From contig JAAOOA010000484.1 of the NCBI GenBank assembly GCA_012861695.1, positions 95,001-159,000 of the forward strand: 64,000 nt of DNA, given 5' to 3'. The notes under the pieces were generated by a model, which was given only the letters and a program-made list of their open reading frames with translations, searched no databases and was not told where the DNA came from. The stretch is from Trematomus loennbergii. Taxonomy: Eukaryota; Chordata; Actinopteri; Perciformes; Nototheniidae. A program made the translations under genes and the position numbers. Below are positions 11,278 through 22,592 of the stretch, one piece after another (the stretch's first letter is position 1; each line of letters opens with the position of its first letter).

Positions 11278-11970
11278 TGAAAAAATGAAACCTTTACACC
11301 AAAAACCCTTAAATAGTCTTGAGATCAAGTCACACATTGAGGAGATGTTCCTTCATAGATACAGCTGTAAATATCAGCAGAAAGGTTACTGAGGAAAACA
11401 CAGACTCTCCACACCGCGAGTGTTCAGGTGAGAGTCACTTTTTAAAAACACAAGGTCAAATCAATCAGATCTTCTGCACTTTAAAGGGTTCTGCTGATGT
11501 TCAGTGTATGTAACATTGCTCTGTAACACTCAACACACGATCACATGATGTATGTAGAAGGTTCTTTCAATGAGGAGTAAAACACAGAAGGAAGGAAGGA
11601 GCACAATCTGAAGTTGACGCCATTTTATTAAACATTAAACAACACTTTCGGCCCTCAGCTAATTCAGACAGTATAATGAGATATGGCCCACAGATTAAAC
11701 TTGTCATATATTGTACTACTTCAATATATATGTACAAATATATATCACGGTATTCATGTGTGCCCACCTTTCTTTCTATCTGCTCTCATTATAATCACTC
11801 TGAAGTTTCTGTTGAAGGAATGAGCTGCTAACTCAATAAAGTAAACCCTCTGGAGAGCTGAGATGAAGGCTGTTGTGTTTCTTAAAGCATTTTCAAGAAT
11901 TAACAATCATTGACCTTTTGATTCATCTGTCCAACTTATAACTGAACTGATAAGGAGAGATTCATCACCC
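11278..11970. other. No gene seen
   Basis: AT-rich DNA without a recognisable coding exon or transposon terminus. Confidence 0.45.
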
Positions 11971-11975
11971 AATGA

Positions 11976-12500
11976 AAGACTCTCTGGGACACAGCCTTCA
12001 GAATAAAAGACTCTCTGGGGACACAGCCTTCAGAATAAAAGACTCTCTGAGGACACAGCCTTCAGAATAAAAGACTCTCTGGGGACACAGCCTTCAGAAT
12101 AAAAGACTCTCTGAGGACACAGCCTTCAGAATAAAAGCCTCTCTGGGGACACAGCCTTCAGAATAAAAGACTCTCTGAGGACACAGCCTTCAGAATAAAA
12201 GACTCTCTGAGGACACAGCCTTCAGAATAAAGACTCTCTTGGGACACAGCCTTCAGAATAAAAGACTCTCTGGGGACACAACCTTCAGAATAAAAGACTC
12301 TCTAAGGACACAGCCTTCAGAATAAAAGACTCTCTAAGGACACAGCCTTCAGAATAAAAGACTCTCTAAGGACACAGCCTTCAGAATAAAAGACTCTCTG
12401 GGGACACAGCCTTCAGAATAAAAGACTCTCTAAGGACACAGCCTTCAGAATAAAAGACTCTCTGGGGACACAGCCTTCAGAATAAAAGACTCTCTGATAA
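11976..12500. repeat. 32-bp minisatellite, about 16 copies
   Basis: The unit is GACTCTCTGGGGACACAGCC plus TTCAGAATAAAA. Units differ mainly at the GGGG/GAGG/AAGG positions. Confidence 0.95.
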
Positions 12501-12598
12501 AACACTTCTGACAATAAAGACACAATCAGTGAGCCAGATTTAAAACAGCAACCCTTAAACCCAGGACAGGAAGTGGTCTCCTCCTACAGAGGACACAG

Positions 12599-13120
12599 AG
12601 ACACTGAGGAGTCATATGACCCAAACCAGAACCCAGCATAGAGAGGTTCAGTGAATGTGGCTCTGGAGGTGTGGAGGTTGGTTAGTGTGTCAGAGGAGAC
12701 TCTGTAGAAGGAGAGAGAGCCAGCAGGATGATCCAGATACACTGCTACTCTACCAGAGGAGGAGGAGGGAAGGAGGAGGAGGAGGAGGGGAGGAGGAGGA
12801 GGAGGAGGAGGAGGAGGGGATGCGTATTGATGTGTTATTGTGACAGACATCGTAACCATAACCAGTGCATTTCAGACTCCAGGACTGATCATTCTCTCCA
12901 AACCAACAGTCCCCTCTGTTTCCTTTCCTGCTGATTCCTCTGTAAGTCACTGCTATACGAACCCCTCCTCTCCACTCGAACTCCAAGTAACAGCAACCAG
13001 TCAGAGCTTCTCTGCACATCAGCTGAGGCCAGTAGTCAAACGTGTCACCTTCCTGTTGTCCTCAGACAGTATGAGGTATCTCTGTGCTGTGTTTGAGTCC
13101 AGGGTGAGTTCACAGGAATC
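12599..13120 (-). pseudogene. B30.2/SPRY domain fragment (broken)
   Basis: Minus-strand pieces read LTLDSNTAQRYLILSEDNRK, then YWPQLMCREALTGCCYLEFE, WRGGVRIAVTYRGISRKGNR, CWFGENDQSWSLKC, VAVYLDHPAGSLSFYRVSSD and ATFTEPLYAGFWF, ending SVSLCPL stop. This is the PRY-SPRY module of fish TRIM or NLR-type immune proteins. The segment between SEDNRK and YWPQL is deleted with loss of frame, and a GGA/GAG microsatellite interrupts the domain before VAVYLD. No other exons of the gene were seen. Confidence 0.85.
12758..12820. repeat. (GGA)n microsatellite inside the SPRY fragment
   Basis: About 60 bases of GGAGGA repeat encode poly-Ser, poly-Pro or poly-Leu depending on frame. It replaces a short loop between IRIPSSS and GRVAVYLD. 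Confidence 0.9.
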
Positions 13121-13210
13121 TGAGGAGAGACCAGACAGCAGTTTATCATCAGACTCACCTGAAGGCTTTCCTCTCTGTTAGTGATCCTTTCTATAATAGC
13201 GCTATATAAG

Positions 13211-14565
13211 GCCCCGTCCACACGGAGACGATATCAGTTGAATCCGCTAATGTTCTCTATCGTATAGACGGTTCGTCCACACGAGGCCAAAATGGAGCCG
13301 TGGATTTGGAGCCCAAATCTGATAGACTTTGATAACGGCTCCCAAAGTGGGTAGGTCTGGGACGAAACGCTTGCGGCTCCATGTGTGTAGCCCTATACCA
13401 GGGGTGCCCAACCAGTCGATCGCGAGATGTGTCTAAAAATAGAACAACAATATTCTGTTTATCGTTAATGTCCTATAATATAATCTCCTGGCCAGAATAA
13501 TGCACTTGAACGCATCAAAGCTTTGTGATTGGCCGGCGTGACCCCATGTGTCGGGGCGTGGCTGGTGGGCAGCACTAATTCGCTGACGTTGTCCGTGGCA
13601 ACAGGAGTGACAGTCCGCACACACACAAGACCGCAATTATGGCAGAAGCAAAAAAGCCCAAAATATATAATTTTCACTCCGAGTGGGGAGGATGATTATT
13701 TTTGTATCTATTCCAATTCAAAGTCCATCTGTCTCTCATCTGCAATGCGAGCGTGGCTTTATTGAAGAAGGGTAATTTAGGAGCGGCATTTCAAAACAGA
13801 GCACAAACGCTACGAGACGGAATTCCCTCCTAATTCTGTCCTACGCTCCCAAAAGGTGAGGGACCTGAAAGGACAGCTAAATGCACAGCAGTCCATTTTC
13901 ACCAGGCCCAACAACAAGAGCAAGGCTGCTACCATAGCATCTTATCGTGTCAGGCACGTTTTTGCGAAACACATGAAGTCTTTCAAAAGGCGAAGTTGTG
14001 AAAGAAGCATTCCTGGAGGCTGCCGACTCGCTTTTTGGGGACAGTAAAAATAGCAGTAGCATTCAACAGGTTTTTGATATAATAAAAACTCAAGTTAGAT
14101 ACCGTTATTAATCAGCTGTACGTTTTAGTTTGTTTGAACTTATTCATTATAATTATTATTAGTTATTAGTATAAGAATGCAAACTTGAAGATCTGTTCTG
14201 TTTAAATTGATTATAGTCTATTATGAATTCAGGTTGAGAAACTAGTGTTGCTTGCATCCTATTTAAAGGCATTTATTTGTATACTCTACTAAAATGCAGG
14301 GTTGCGTTAGTGCTCCAGACGCTACTGACCATGCTACAGATGTTAGTGAACAAATGTACAGCTCCTCTACTACAACCACCAGCAACAATAATAATATAAT
14401 ATAATAAAATAATAATAATAATAATCGTCATCGGTCTTATTCGCTGCTTTTGGTGTATTTTGTGGCGGAAGTACAGCACCACTTACAGGCCCACCATATG
14501 TACTACAGCGTCTCCAGCGTTTTCGAGCGTTTTCGTGTGGACGGATACGTTTCTTGAGCCGATTC
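13211..14565. mobile_element. Insertion with CGTCCACACGG ends, containing a hAT fragment
   Basis: The left end is GCCCCGTCCACACGGAGACG. Near the right end TTTTCGTGTGGACGGATACG is roughly its complement. The paralogous copy at 15103-15125 reads straight through TATAAG/TGTCATG, marking the borders. A hAT remnant is nested inside at about 13398-14110. Confidence 0.65.
13398..14110 (+). pseudogene. hAT (Charlie/ZBED-like) transposase fragment
   Basis: CAGGGGTGCCCAACC at 13399 is a typical hAT terminus. Downstream, frames read EAKKPKIYNFHSEWG, VHLSLICNASVALLKKGNLG, VRDLKGQLNAQQSIFTRPNN and KSKAATIASYRVRHVFAKHM, then FLEAADSLFGD. This is the BED zinc finger and start of a ZBED/GTF2IRD2-type transposase. 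It is frameshifted and truncated. Confidence 0.75.
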
Positions 14566-14614
14566 CGTGTGTCATGTATTATTATTATTATAAGTTTAAA
14601 CGTGATGCATGCTA

Positions 14615-14664
14615 GTCCAGGGCCGGTTCTGACCAATTTTCTGCCGGCAAGACTTTAGCTGGCC

Positions 14665-14728
<64 letters not shown>

Positions 14729-14825
14729 GAGCTGCGGGCGCCTGAATGTTGTTACATCAAGGCCGTTATGAGCGCCAGCCATCAAAAATGTTTTTTTCCC
14801 CAGATCTGCTAAAAACCGGCCCTGT
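14615..14825. mobile_element. Small hAT-like element (CAGGGCCGG ends)
   Basis: It begins CAGGGCCGGTT and ends AACCGGCCCTG, with a (TC)n run at 14671-14725 in the middle. Non-coding. Confidence 0.75.
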
Positions 14826-14860
14826 ACCCACCTGAAGGCTTTACTCTCTGTTAGTGATCC

Positions 14861-15081
14861 AGGGCCGTCCCTCCCTACAGTCAGATAACGCAGACTGCGT
14901 GGGGCATCACCTTGCGGAGGCGGCCTCAACTGAGCTGCAAATGCGGCGCACCTATGCGCTTATGCGGCGCAATTAGTGTGGCGCGGCACGGCTCCACTAG
15001 CACCACCCGTCGACGTCGACGCTCGTGAAACAGAGGGCCTCATATCACTTTGAGTAGCCTCAAGTTGGCCAGGGACGGCCC
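14861..15081. mobile_element. Small hAT-like element (AGGGCCGTCCC ends)
   Basis: Ends are AGGGCCGTCCC and GGGACGGCCCT. The paralogous empty site GTGATCCTTTC is at 13184. TGATCC and TAATCC flank the element as an imperfect target duplication. Confidence 0.75.
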
Positions 15082-15370
15082 TAATCCTTTCTATAATAGC
15101 GCTATATAAGTGTCATGTATTATTATTATTATATTATTATTAGAGTTTAAAGGCGATGCATGCCAGTCATGTTTTAATGAATAAATACCACCCCATCATC
15201 TTTGTCTTTAGAGAGAAGCTGACTGATCCAACACTTACACTTCCTCAGACCTGGTTTTAACCTCTGCTCTCCACCATGGTCCAGCCTGGAGGAAGAAACA
15301 CAGTCAGGATGATGTTCTATCCAACATGAGTCCTAGCTGCTGGTACCTCGTGGAACAGAGGTTACTTTCT

Positions 15371-16500
15371 TAGAGCAAGCTTTTTTATTCTAATTTTACT
15401 TTTTGTTGGCGTTTAGTGTCAAACATGTCACAGCATATTGTACATTGCATCTTTACATGAAGGACATACATCTGTTCATAGTTCTTTTCAGCAATATACA
15501 CATGATGACACAAAAAGCACAGAGGAGAAAGACATAAAGAAAGAAATGAAAATAAAATAGAACAACAGTGAACAATTAGGGAGTAGACATTTCTTTACAG
15601 CAGAGTTCTGGATCTGTGGAAACTAAGTCAGGCCTTTAGGGCTTTACAAAGTGAGTCCACTTCTCACAGGTTGGAGTAAATTGACCAATGTATGATTGAC
15701 AGATGCTGTTATCTTTTCTATATTATAAATATCCATTGAGATGTCATCCATCCATTTAGAGTCGGGCTATGCTTCGATAACCACTTCCTGGTTAATGCCT
15801 TTTCAGCAGAATGTTCAATAAGTATTTGTCCTTTCTCAAATTCCTAAAGTATAACATCTTGATCTCTAGAGGTATTATGTCTTTGAAAATGTCTTGTAAG
15901 GCGTTGTGTATCTCCTTCCAGTAGTCTTTGATACCTGGACAGTCCCAGAATACATGGAAGTGGTTTGCATTCTGGTCACCACAGTTCCTCCAACATATAG
16001 GGGGGGTCCTATCATAGTGGGACTTCTGAGAGGGCGGAATAATATCCTATCAGGTTCTTCCAGGTATATTCCCTCCAGTTCTGCCAGCTGGTACATTTCC
16101 ATTGATATCTCCACATTGTTACCCATTCTTCTCCAGATATATGTATCCCTCCTTCCTGCTCCATCTTCTTTATTATGTAAGTGAGTGTTTTTTAAGGTTT
16201 GTCAATCCTTGGTATACACATGATACGGTTCTACCGTTAACATCTGCGTTATACGCTTTCCTAAACATTTCTATCAAACCTACACTTGCCTCTGACACTT
16301 TTTCCACTTTCAAATGAACATAATGCCGTACCTGAAGATATCCATAAAAGTCCTGTTTCTCCAAAGTGTATTTCTCTTTGAGGGTATCCAAACTGAGCAA
16401 TGCTCCCCCTTTCATCAGCTTGCACAGAGCTGTTAGACCTTTTAGAGCCCAGTCCCTAATCTAGTATCCAATCTGTTAGGCATGAAATCTGAGTCATATG
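15371..16500 (-). pseudogene. L1-like LINE 3' fragment
   Basis: Minus-strand pieces read GGALLSLDTLKEKYTLEKQD, FYGYLQVRHYV and further downstream a degraded polymerase C-terminus. FxxYLQxRHY is typical of fish L1 ORF2 after the catalytic domain. Frameshifted and truncated. Confidence 0.7.
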
Positions 16501-16546
16501 CACACCATTTGAGAAAGATACTATCATTCTCCAATTTATATTCTTT

Positions 16547-16680
16547 TAGGGCTGTCAGTCGATTAAAATAGTTAATCGCGATTAATCGCATGATTGTCCA
16601 TAGTTAATCGCGATTAATCGCAAATTAATCGCACATTTTTATCTGTTCTAAATGTACCTTAGAGGGATATGTTTCAAGTT
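16547..16680. mobile_element. hAT-type element end with ATTAATCGC repeats
   Basis: AGGGCTGTCAGTCGATTAAA followed by repeated GTTAATCGCGATTAATCGC words is a recurrent vertebrate hAT terminus. The opposite end was not located. Confidence 0.5.
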
Positions 16681-16837
16681 TTTAATACTCTTATCAACAT
16701 ATGAGTGGACAAATATGCTTTATATGTTTGTTTATTGACAAATATTCTCATGAATATTAAACACAACAACCTCTGAACATTACAAATATTCGCCTCAATT
16801 CAACCTGGAACCTCTCTCATACAATAATACAATACAA

Positions 16838-16858
16838 AGTGTGTGTGTGTGTGTGTGT

Positions 16859-16944
<86 letters not shown>
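16838..16944. repeat. (GT)n microsatellite
   Basis: About 105 bases of GT with two GTGGTG interruptions. Confidence 0.95.
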
Positions 16945-16945
<1 letters not shown>

Positions 16946-17477
16946 ATACAAAATAATGACTCAAACTCAAAAATTGTTTATTTGTAATTTAATATCCAAC
17001 AACTTATCTGTTGCCTTTCTTTAAAATGTTAGTTATATCTGCAGTTTTCTCCTCTATATCTTAGCTCAAACAAATGTTGTTTCAATCATAATAAAGCTGA
17101 TACTTGTCTGACATGTTGTTTAAATATGCTAATGAGTTATGTAGTTTACCTTGAATTTAGGAGAAATCTGCAGACGCAAACAGACAAAGTTGGTAAAAAA
17201 AACTCCTGAATGTGGATTTTGGATGTTTCCTTTCCACTAGTCTGACAGAAAACATCCAAAAGAATGACTAGAGAATAAAAACATGTTGTTTTGTGACGGA
17301 AAGGAGTTAGAGTTAGGGTCAAACACACTAAACTCACAACTTAAAGTGAAAGTCAGTCGTTATCTGAGTCAAATCTGCAGAAAATAAACAAGTCAGACAT
17401 ACAACGTCTTTTAAATTAATTAAAAACATCTGGAAATGTAATATACGCACGTCATAATATCGTAGTATTATATAGTC

Positions 17478-18179
17478 TTTATTAAAATATCAACACAACA
17501 TCAGTACAAACTCTATGCAGAAACAACAACAACAATAATGCCACCATCCTTATTAACTCATATTTACACACACAAATTCAAGTTTGATTTTATACAACAA
17601 AAGTGCATCAGATATAAATGTGGAAATAATAAACATGTGTTCGTAAGACGCATTTACAATGTCCGTTAGTGTAAAATAAAATTTAAAAAACAGCCATCTT
17701 AGGTAGTCTTGTGTTTTCTCTTTTACATTTTGTATTCATTTTCCTCAGTATTTAATACTTTTTAGTGGTAAATACTGCAGGTTTTTATATTTAGTTTCAT
17801 CTTCTGCTTTCAGAACCCACTTTATATCACAGGTAGAGTCTCGTGATGCATTCAGGGGATCATTTTCATACATATGGCAGCTGCCTTTACAAATGATGTC
17901 TACAAGTCATCTGTTTACCTGCTGTGCAAAGGATTGTGGGTCAGAAAAGCATGCCGGTATCTTGGCACACTGTGTTTGACAAACTCTGTATTTGGACACA
18001 CTAAACCTTTTCTAACAAACTAAATAGTGTCCGAATGAAGTCCAACACCTCTGAGGACTCACAGCAGGAAGCTACGTCTCCAACAGTGGACTTTGTGTCT
18101 CTGCAGCTCACAGTTTGACCTCTCAGAAGCACTACTCGTGTTTTAAATCTGTGAATTTATGAGTTGAAGAACTGTGACA
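17478..18179 (-). other. itga11: Probable 3' UTR of the integrin gene
   Basis: About 700 bases of AT-rich sequence without recognisable repeats follow the stop codon. On the coding strand AATAAA occurs at 17478-17483 (plus TTTATT) and would serve as a polyadenylation signal. Placement of the true end is inferred. Confidence 0.45.
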
Positions 18180-18260
18180 TCACAGCTCCTCTGCTGCCTT
18201 CCCATTGGTCGACGGCTGCTCCTCCTCTTCCTGTCTCCGGCGTCTGTTGAAGAAGCCGAG
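18180..18260 (-). CDS. itga11: Integrin alpha exon 30 (cytoplasmic tail)
   Basis: The last coding exon reads LGFFNRRRRQEEEEQPSTNG, then KAAEEL and stop TGA. LGFF plus basic residues is the integrin GFFKR-type membrane-proximal motif that contacts the beta tail. The remainder of the tail is acidic and does not closely match human alpha-10 or alpha-11. Acceptor CTCAG. Confidence 0.92.
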   Translation of the reverse strand, partial: LGFFNRRRRQEEEEQPSTNGKAAEEL

Positions 18261-18390
18261 CTGAGAGGAAAACAGAAGAAGTTCAAACATCAAACTGCAT
18301 GAAGGACAACATTAAACGTATAGACTGCAGGGCTTTTGTTTACACTTAAATGATTTCAAACATGAGTAATACATGGCAGTCTTTATTATT

Positions 18391-18480
18391 AAGATAAGAT
18401 AAGATTGACCTTTATTAATCCCTGTGGGGAAATTCAGTAGTTTAAACAGCAACAGGGTAAGAATGAAAAACAGGACAGAT
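18391..18480 (-). mobile_element. LINE/SINE 3' tail with (TTATC)n
   Basis: The segment AAGATAAGATAAGATTGACC plus TTTATTAATCCCTGTGGGGAAATT is the reverse complement of a retroposon tail ending in TTATC repeats. Only the tail is present. Confidence 0.6.
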
Positions 18481-18642
18481 TCACACAGATTAGAGATTAA
18501 TAAATTAAAAATACAATTAAAATGATATAAGTAACTTTAAAAAATAAGAAATGAATTAAAATGAACATAGATACATATTTGGGTCATATATCCATATTAA
18601 TATATTGACATGTATGTGTGCCGGTAAAAAGTTATTGTGAAA

Positions 18643-18933
18643 ACTGGGGTTACGTACTGTAACCCAGCTTCTATGAGTATAGGCGCAGCCCTCTAAGGCT
18701 ATCGCTATTGGGTAATCCCACTGCACATGTGCAGCACTGACAGACTTAGTCCACGCCCACCTACGACGTGGGCCCCACCTACGGTCTCACTTCCGTATAA
18801 ATAGGAAGTAGGCCCGACCATCTGCTCCCACGCAAACAGCTTTTCTTCAGCTATTCACGGAGCCAGTGGGGCCCGAACCTTAGAGGGCTGCGCCTATACT
18901 CATAGAAGCTGGGTTACAGTACGTAACCCCAGT
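18643..18933. mobile_element. Foldback element with ~56-bp perfect inverted ends
   Basis: The left arm ACTGGGGTTACGTACTGTAA through CCCTCTAAGG (18643-18698) is the exact complement of 18878-18933. The loop contains the self-complementary GCACATGTGC and a TATAAATAGG box-like stretch. It lies in the last integrin intron. Confidence 0.85.
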
Positions 18934-19711
18934 TCTATATCGTATAGGCTTCGCCTCTAAGGCTACCGCTATTGGGTTAAGGGTGAAGCAGGATGTAGTC
19001 CACGCCCCACTGGTCCGTCCGTTACCAGAAGTACAAAAACACATCTACTCAATTAATAACCCATTTCCATTGCGCCATGAGGGAATGAAGGTGAATACCT
19101 GTCGTTATAAAAAGTAGAGACCAAGTCCCACTTGTTACAACGAAAAAGAGAGGAAATAGGGCAGCTCTCTGATGCCGACAGGCAGGAGAGAGGGCACACA
19201 GTTGAGTCCCCGATTACTCACTCTGACAGGACATTCAGTACTGAGTGTGTCAGAGAGGAATGGGAGACATCCCTCAAATAAAAACGAATAAACGAACAGG
19301 GGGAAGACCAAGATGCAGCAGTGCAAATGTCTTCCACTGTCATTCCTCCGTGCAACGCCGTAGAGGTTGAAATTCCTCTGGTGCCGTGCGCTTGATGTTC
19401 TCAAGCCTCACATTGAGGCGTGTTCACGCTCAAATCCGCTTGAGGAATGATCGGAGGTGTGTGTAGGAGGCACATCTGTGACATAGGAGACAAACCTGTG
19501 CTGTCTAATTAACCGACAGGTTTTAAAGACAGCCGGTTTGTGCCGCGAGCCCGGCTGCCTAATAACCGACAGGCTACGGAGGAGAGCTATCCTGAACCGG
19601 GGGACGGGGAGATCTCATTAGGCGGCTGCCTTTCCGATGATCTCCGGGAGTTCCTGGAGAATACCGACGTGAGAGCCGTGATGGCGGATAGAGGGACCCG
19701 GTGACCCGGGA

Positions 19712-19765
19712 CCCGGTGTCAGCCCGGCAGCCGAACCTAGGCTCGGCTGCCGGGCTGACACCGGG
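19712..19765. repeat. 54-bp near-perfect hairpin
   Basis: CCCGGTGTCAGCCCGGCAGC plus CGA is followed by an 8-base loop containing CCTAGG and then the exact complement, giving a 23-bp GC-rich stem. Confidence 0.9.
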
Positions 19766-19976
19766 CCCCCGCCCTGTCTCCCCCGTCCGGAGGAGAGGGA
19801 GGATGGGGCCGGGGGAACCACATGGTGATCCGTGAATGGAGGGGAAGGAGTTGCCTGACTGCTGCCCGCCACTCAGATCCCATAAATCAAGGGCTTGGTC
19901 CACGGAGTAAGACTCCTGGACTAGCTAGTCATCCTCGCCCGCAGCAGCGAGAGCGTCCGCTCTCCGCTGTCTGTGG

Positions 19977-20295
19977 GCCAGAGGGCCAGAGGGCCAGAGA
20001 GTCAGAGGGCCTGAGGGCCAGAGGGCCAGAGGGCCAGAGAGCCAGAGGGCCAGAGGGCCAGAGGGCCAGAGGGCCAGAGGGCCAGAGAGCCAGAGGGCCA
20101 GAGGGCCAGAGGGCCAGAGGGCCAGAGAGCCAGAGGGCCAGAGGGCCAGAGGGCCAGAGGGCCAGAGGGCCAGAGAGCCAGAGGGCCAGAGGGCCAGAGG
20201 GCCAGAGGGCCAGAGAGCCAGAGGGCCAGAGGGCCAGAGGGCCAGAGGGCCAGAGGGCCAGAGGGCCAGTGGGCCAGAGGGCCAGAGGGCCAGTG
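19977..20295. repeat. 8-bp minisatellite (GGGCCAGA)n
   Basis: About 39 units of GGGCCAGA with periodic GAGCCAGA variants. Because three units make 24 bases, both strands stay open (repeating Gly-Pro-Glu-Gly-Gln-Arg-Ala-Arg or Leu-Trp-Pro-Ser-Gly). No evidence that it is coding. Confidence 0.95.
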
Positions 20296-20983
20296 CTTCT
20301 GCAACGGAGTGCTGAAGAAAGATGGGAGCAGATGGTCGGGCCTCCTTCCTATTTATACGGAAGTGAGGCCGTAGGTGGGGCCCACGTCCGTCATAGGTGG
20401 GCCCCACGTCGTAGGTGGGCCCCACGTCATAGGTGGGCGTGGATTAAGTCTGTCAGTGCTGCACATGTGCAGTGGGATTACCCAATAGCGATAGGCTTAG
20501 AGGGCCAAGCCTTATACGATGTAGAACAGTGTATTATTTGAAGTACAGTACTTTATGTCTCACATTGTTCACCCCTTATTGTGTTGTCTGCACAATTAAA
20601 CAAACAAGAGACAAAAAAGGAAGGAAGTTGTGGAGATAAGATTCAAACTCCTCACGAAAAGCATAATAAGCAAAAAGTAGCCTAATTAACACTTTTGGTG
20701 TTTGTGTCTAACAGAAATTGATACTTTTTGATATTATGCTTCTATATTAATCTAAAACTCTCATAAGTTGTCTTTAATTTAATATATATTGCAGCTGGGA
20801 ATAGCTGTGAGCTGAAGGGGAGGTAGCCACTCAGTTCATTGTGATGTGAACCCAACAGCGCCCCCCTAAAGAGGTCCTTACTCGCCTTAAAAATATGGTT
20901 TTTATTTGGTTTATTTGAAGTAGCTGTGGTGGTAACTGGAGTCTCAGCCACCCAGTTAAGTAATGCAAAATGTATTTGTATCT

Positions 20984-22499
20984 TAGGTCGCATTCACACC
21001 AGCCGTGTTTAGTCCGGTTGAATCGAACCCTGGTGCTCTTAGCCGCTTGATGCGGATCGTTTGGGTCGGTTTGAACGCAGACCTCTGAAGTGAACTAAAC
21101 AACCGGACTCTGGTCCGCCTGAAAGAGGTGGTCTCGGACCGCTTGCTAGTGAACTCTGGAGCGGTTCATCGCTGGTGTGAACGCAGTCTGCACCAAAACA
21201 TAGGAAGCGTAGTATTTACGAGTCACAAGAACGCGGATGTCTTCAAAATCGTTAGCGAAAGAGTGAAGCAGAATGAAGTGTTGAACAGTGTCGTGTAAAG
21301 TAAAAATACTCCATCAACTACATAAAAGTGGCAGCTCCCCCGATATTAAAGATACATCTATTTTAATCTAGGCTGTGGTTAACATACAGTAGCCTCTAGG
21401 GTCATGAACATAAGCTAGGCTATATTTGCTGGTGACTTAACTCACTGGTCCCCTCAGTGCAGCAAAAGAATGTGGTATAATCTTATCAGAGCCACCTGCC
21501 GTCGGTGAAACCTCCTCCTGACTGCAGAACGTCTCTCATTATATGTGTTATAATGTTTTTTATCGCACGTCGTCTGATTGTATAATCATATGGGCCGTCC
21601 TTTAGAGTCTGTGATCTCCAGATTAACAGCAGCATGAAAATAACCTGCCGATGCTCCATGGAGGAGGCTTCATGTCTGACCAATTGTTGAACAGCATTTC
21701 CGTTCACATGACTTGTGTTTAAAGTTTATCCAATCCAAATCCAATCCAATCCACTTTATTTCTACAGCACATATTAAAAACAGAGGGTTTACCAAAGTAA
21801 ATAAAATATAATATTGCAATAATAGATAAAAGGCACACATAAGAATAGATGAAAGGCATACATACGAAATAATACAAGGTACACAAAGGCTATGGACAGA
21901 CACTAAAGCATAGAATAGGTAGAGCTCAAACTGACTCTGAGGGAAAAGAGGTGGGTCTTTAGGCGGGACTTAAAAATTTGGAGGGTGGGCGACAGTTTGA
22001 CATGGGGGGGGGGGCAGGTCGTTCCAGAGCCTGGGGCTACCGCTGAGAAGGCTCGGTCTCCCCTGGTATTTTTCTTGGTTTTAGGGACTACCAGCAGCAG
22101 CTGATCAGCCGACCTCAAGCCCTTGAGGGGGTGTACACCTTTAGAAGGTCGGAGATGTACTGAGGGGCCAGCCCATTGAGCGATTTAAAAACAAACAATA
22201 AAATCTTAAAATGAACTCTAAAATGGACGGGAAGCCAGTGCGGGTTCCTGTAAGCAGCCGAGCCGCAGCGTTTTGTACCAGCTGCAGGCGTGCCAGCAAG
22301 GTCTTGTTTAGGCCGGCATAAAGTGCATTACAGTAATCTAGACGCGTAGAAACAAAGGCATGAATTACACGCTCACAGTAGTCCGTTTGAGTTTTGCCCG
22401 TGTGAACGCAAACGGAACCTTCTGAGAAATTAAGCAATGTAACAAACTGTCGTCTGGTGCGCACCAGAGAAGCGGACTACAGGTGTGAATGCAACCTTA
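20984..22499. mobile_element. DNA transposon with GCATTCACACC ends, split by an L2
   Basis: Left end TTAGGTCGCATTCACACCAG and right end GTGTGAATGCAACCTTA are inverted. Inside both ends are words such as CGGACC and GTTTGAACGCAGAC. An L2-like LINE fragment (21722-22390) is inserted in it. No transposase recognised. Confidence 0.7.
21722..22390 (-). pseudogene. L2-like LINE 3' fragment
   Basis: Minus-strand reading gives CERVIHAFVSTRLDYCNALY, then AGLNKTLLARLQLVQNAAAR, LLTGTRT, and downstream SADQLLLVVPKTKKNTRGDR, AFSAVAPG and LQIFKSRLKTHLFSL. This is the C-terminus of an L2/Maui-type polymerase, with a (TGGATT)n tail at 21726-21760. Internal deletion and frameshifts. Confidence 0.85.
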
Positions 22500-22592
22500 G
22501 TATATCAAAAAAGATAGTCCCCACTTCCCACATGAAATTGTCTGGACCTCATATTGGAGCATATACAGGAACATGTGTTTGTGTGTGTGCAC

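Larger units (their letters stand above)
13150..15165. repeat. Tandemly duplicated segment with insertions
   Basis: The sequence CACCTGAAGGCTTTxCTCTC, TTAGTGATCC, CTTTCTATAATAGCGCTATA and TAAG/TGTCATGTATTATT occurs twice. Copy one is at 13158-13210 plus 14566-14614, copy two at 14828-14860 plus 15082-15160. Each copy gives the empty site for the insertion in the other. Confidence 0.8.
18931..20528. mobile_element. Larger inverted-repeat element enclosing an 8-bp minisatellite
   Basis: Left end GTTCTATATCGTATAGGC (18932) pairs with the complement of GCCTTATACGATGTAGAAC (20510-20528). The inner right arm (20300-20500: GATGGGAGCAGATGGTCGGG, TATTTATACGGAAGTGAGG, GCACATGTGC) is also the complement of the loop of 18643-18933. 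The two structures together form a roughly 1.9-kb nested foldback. Confidence 0.75.

Noticed and set aside
19822..20541. 239-codon Arg/Gly/Gln-rich frame
   Set aside because: Produced by the (GGGCCAGA)n array within a foldback element; the reverse strand is equally open.
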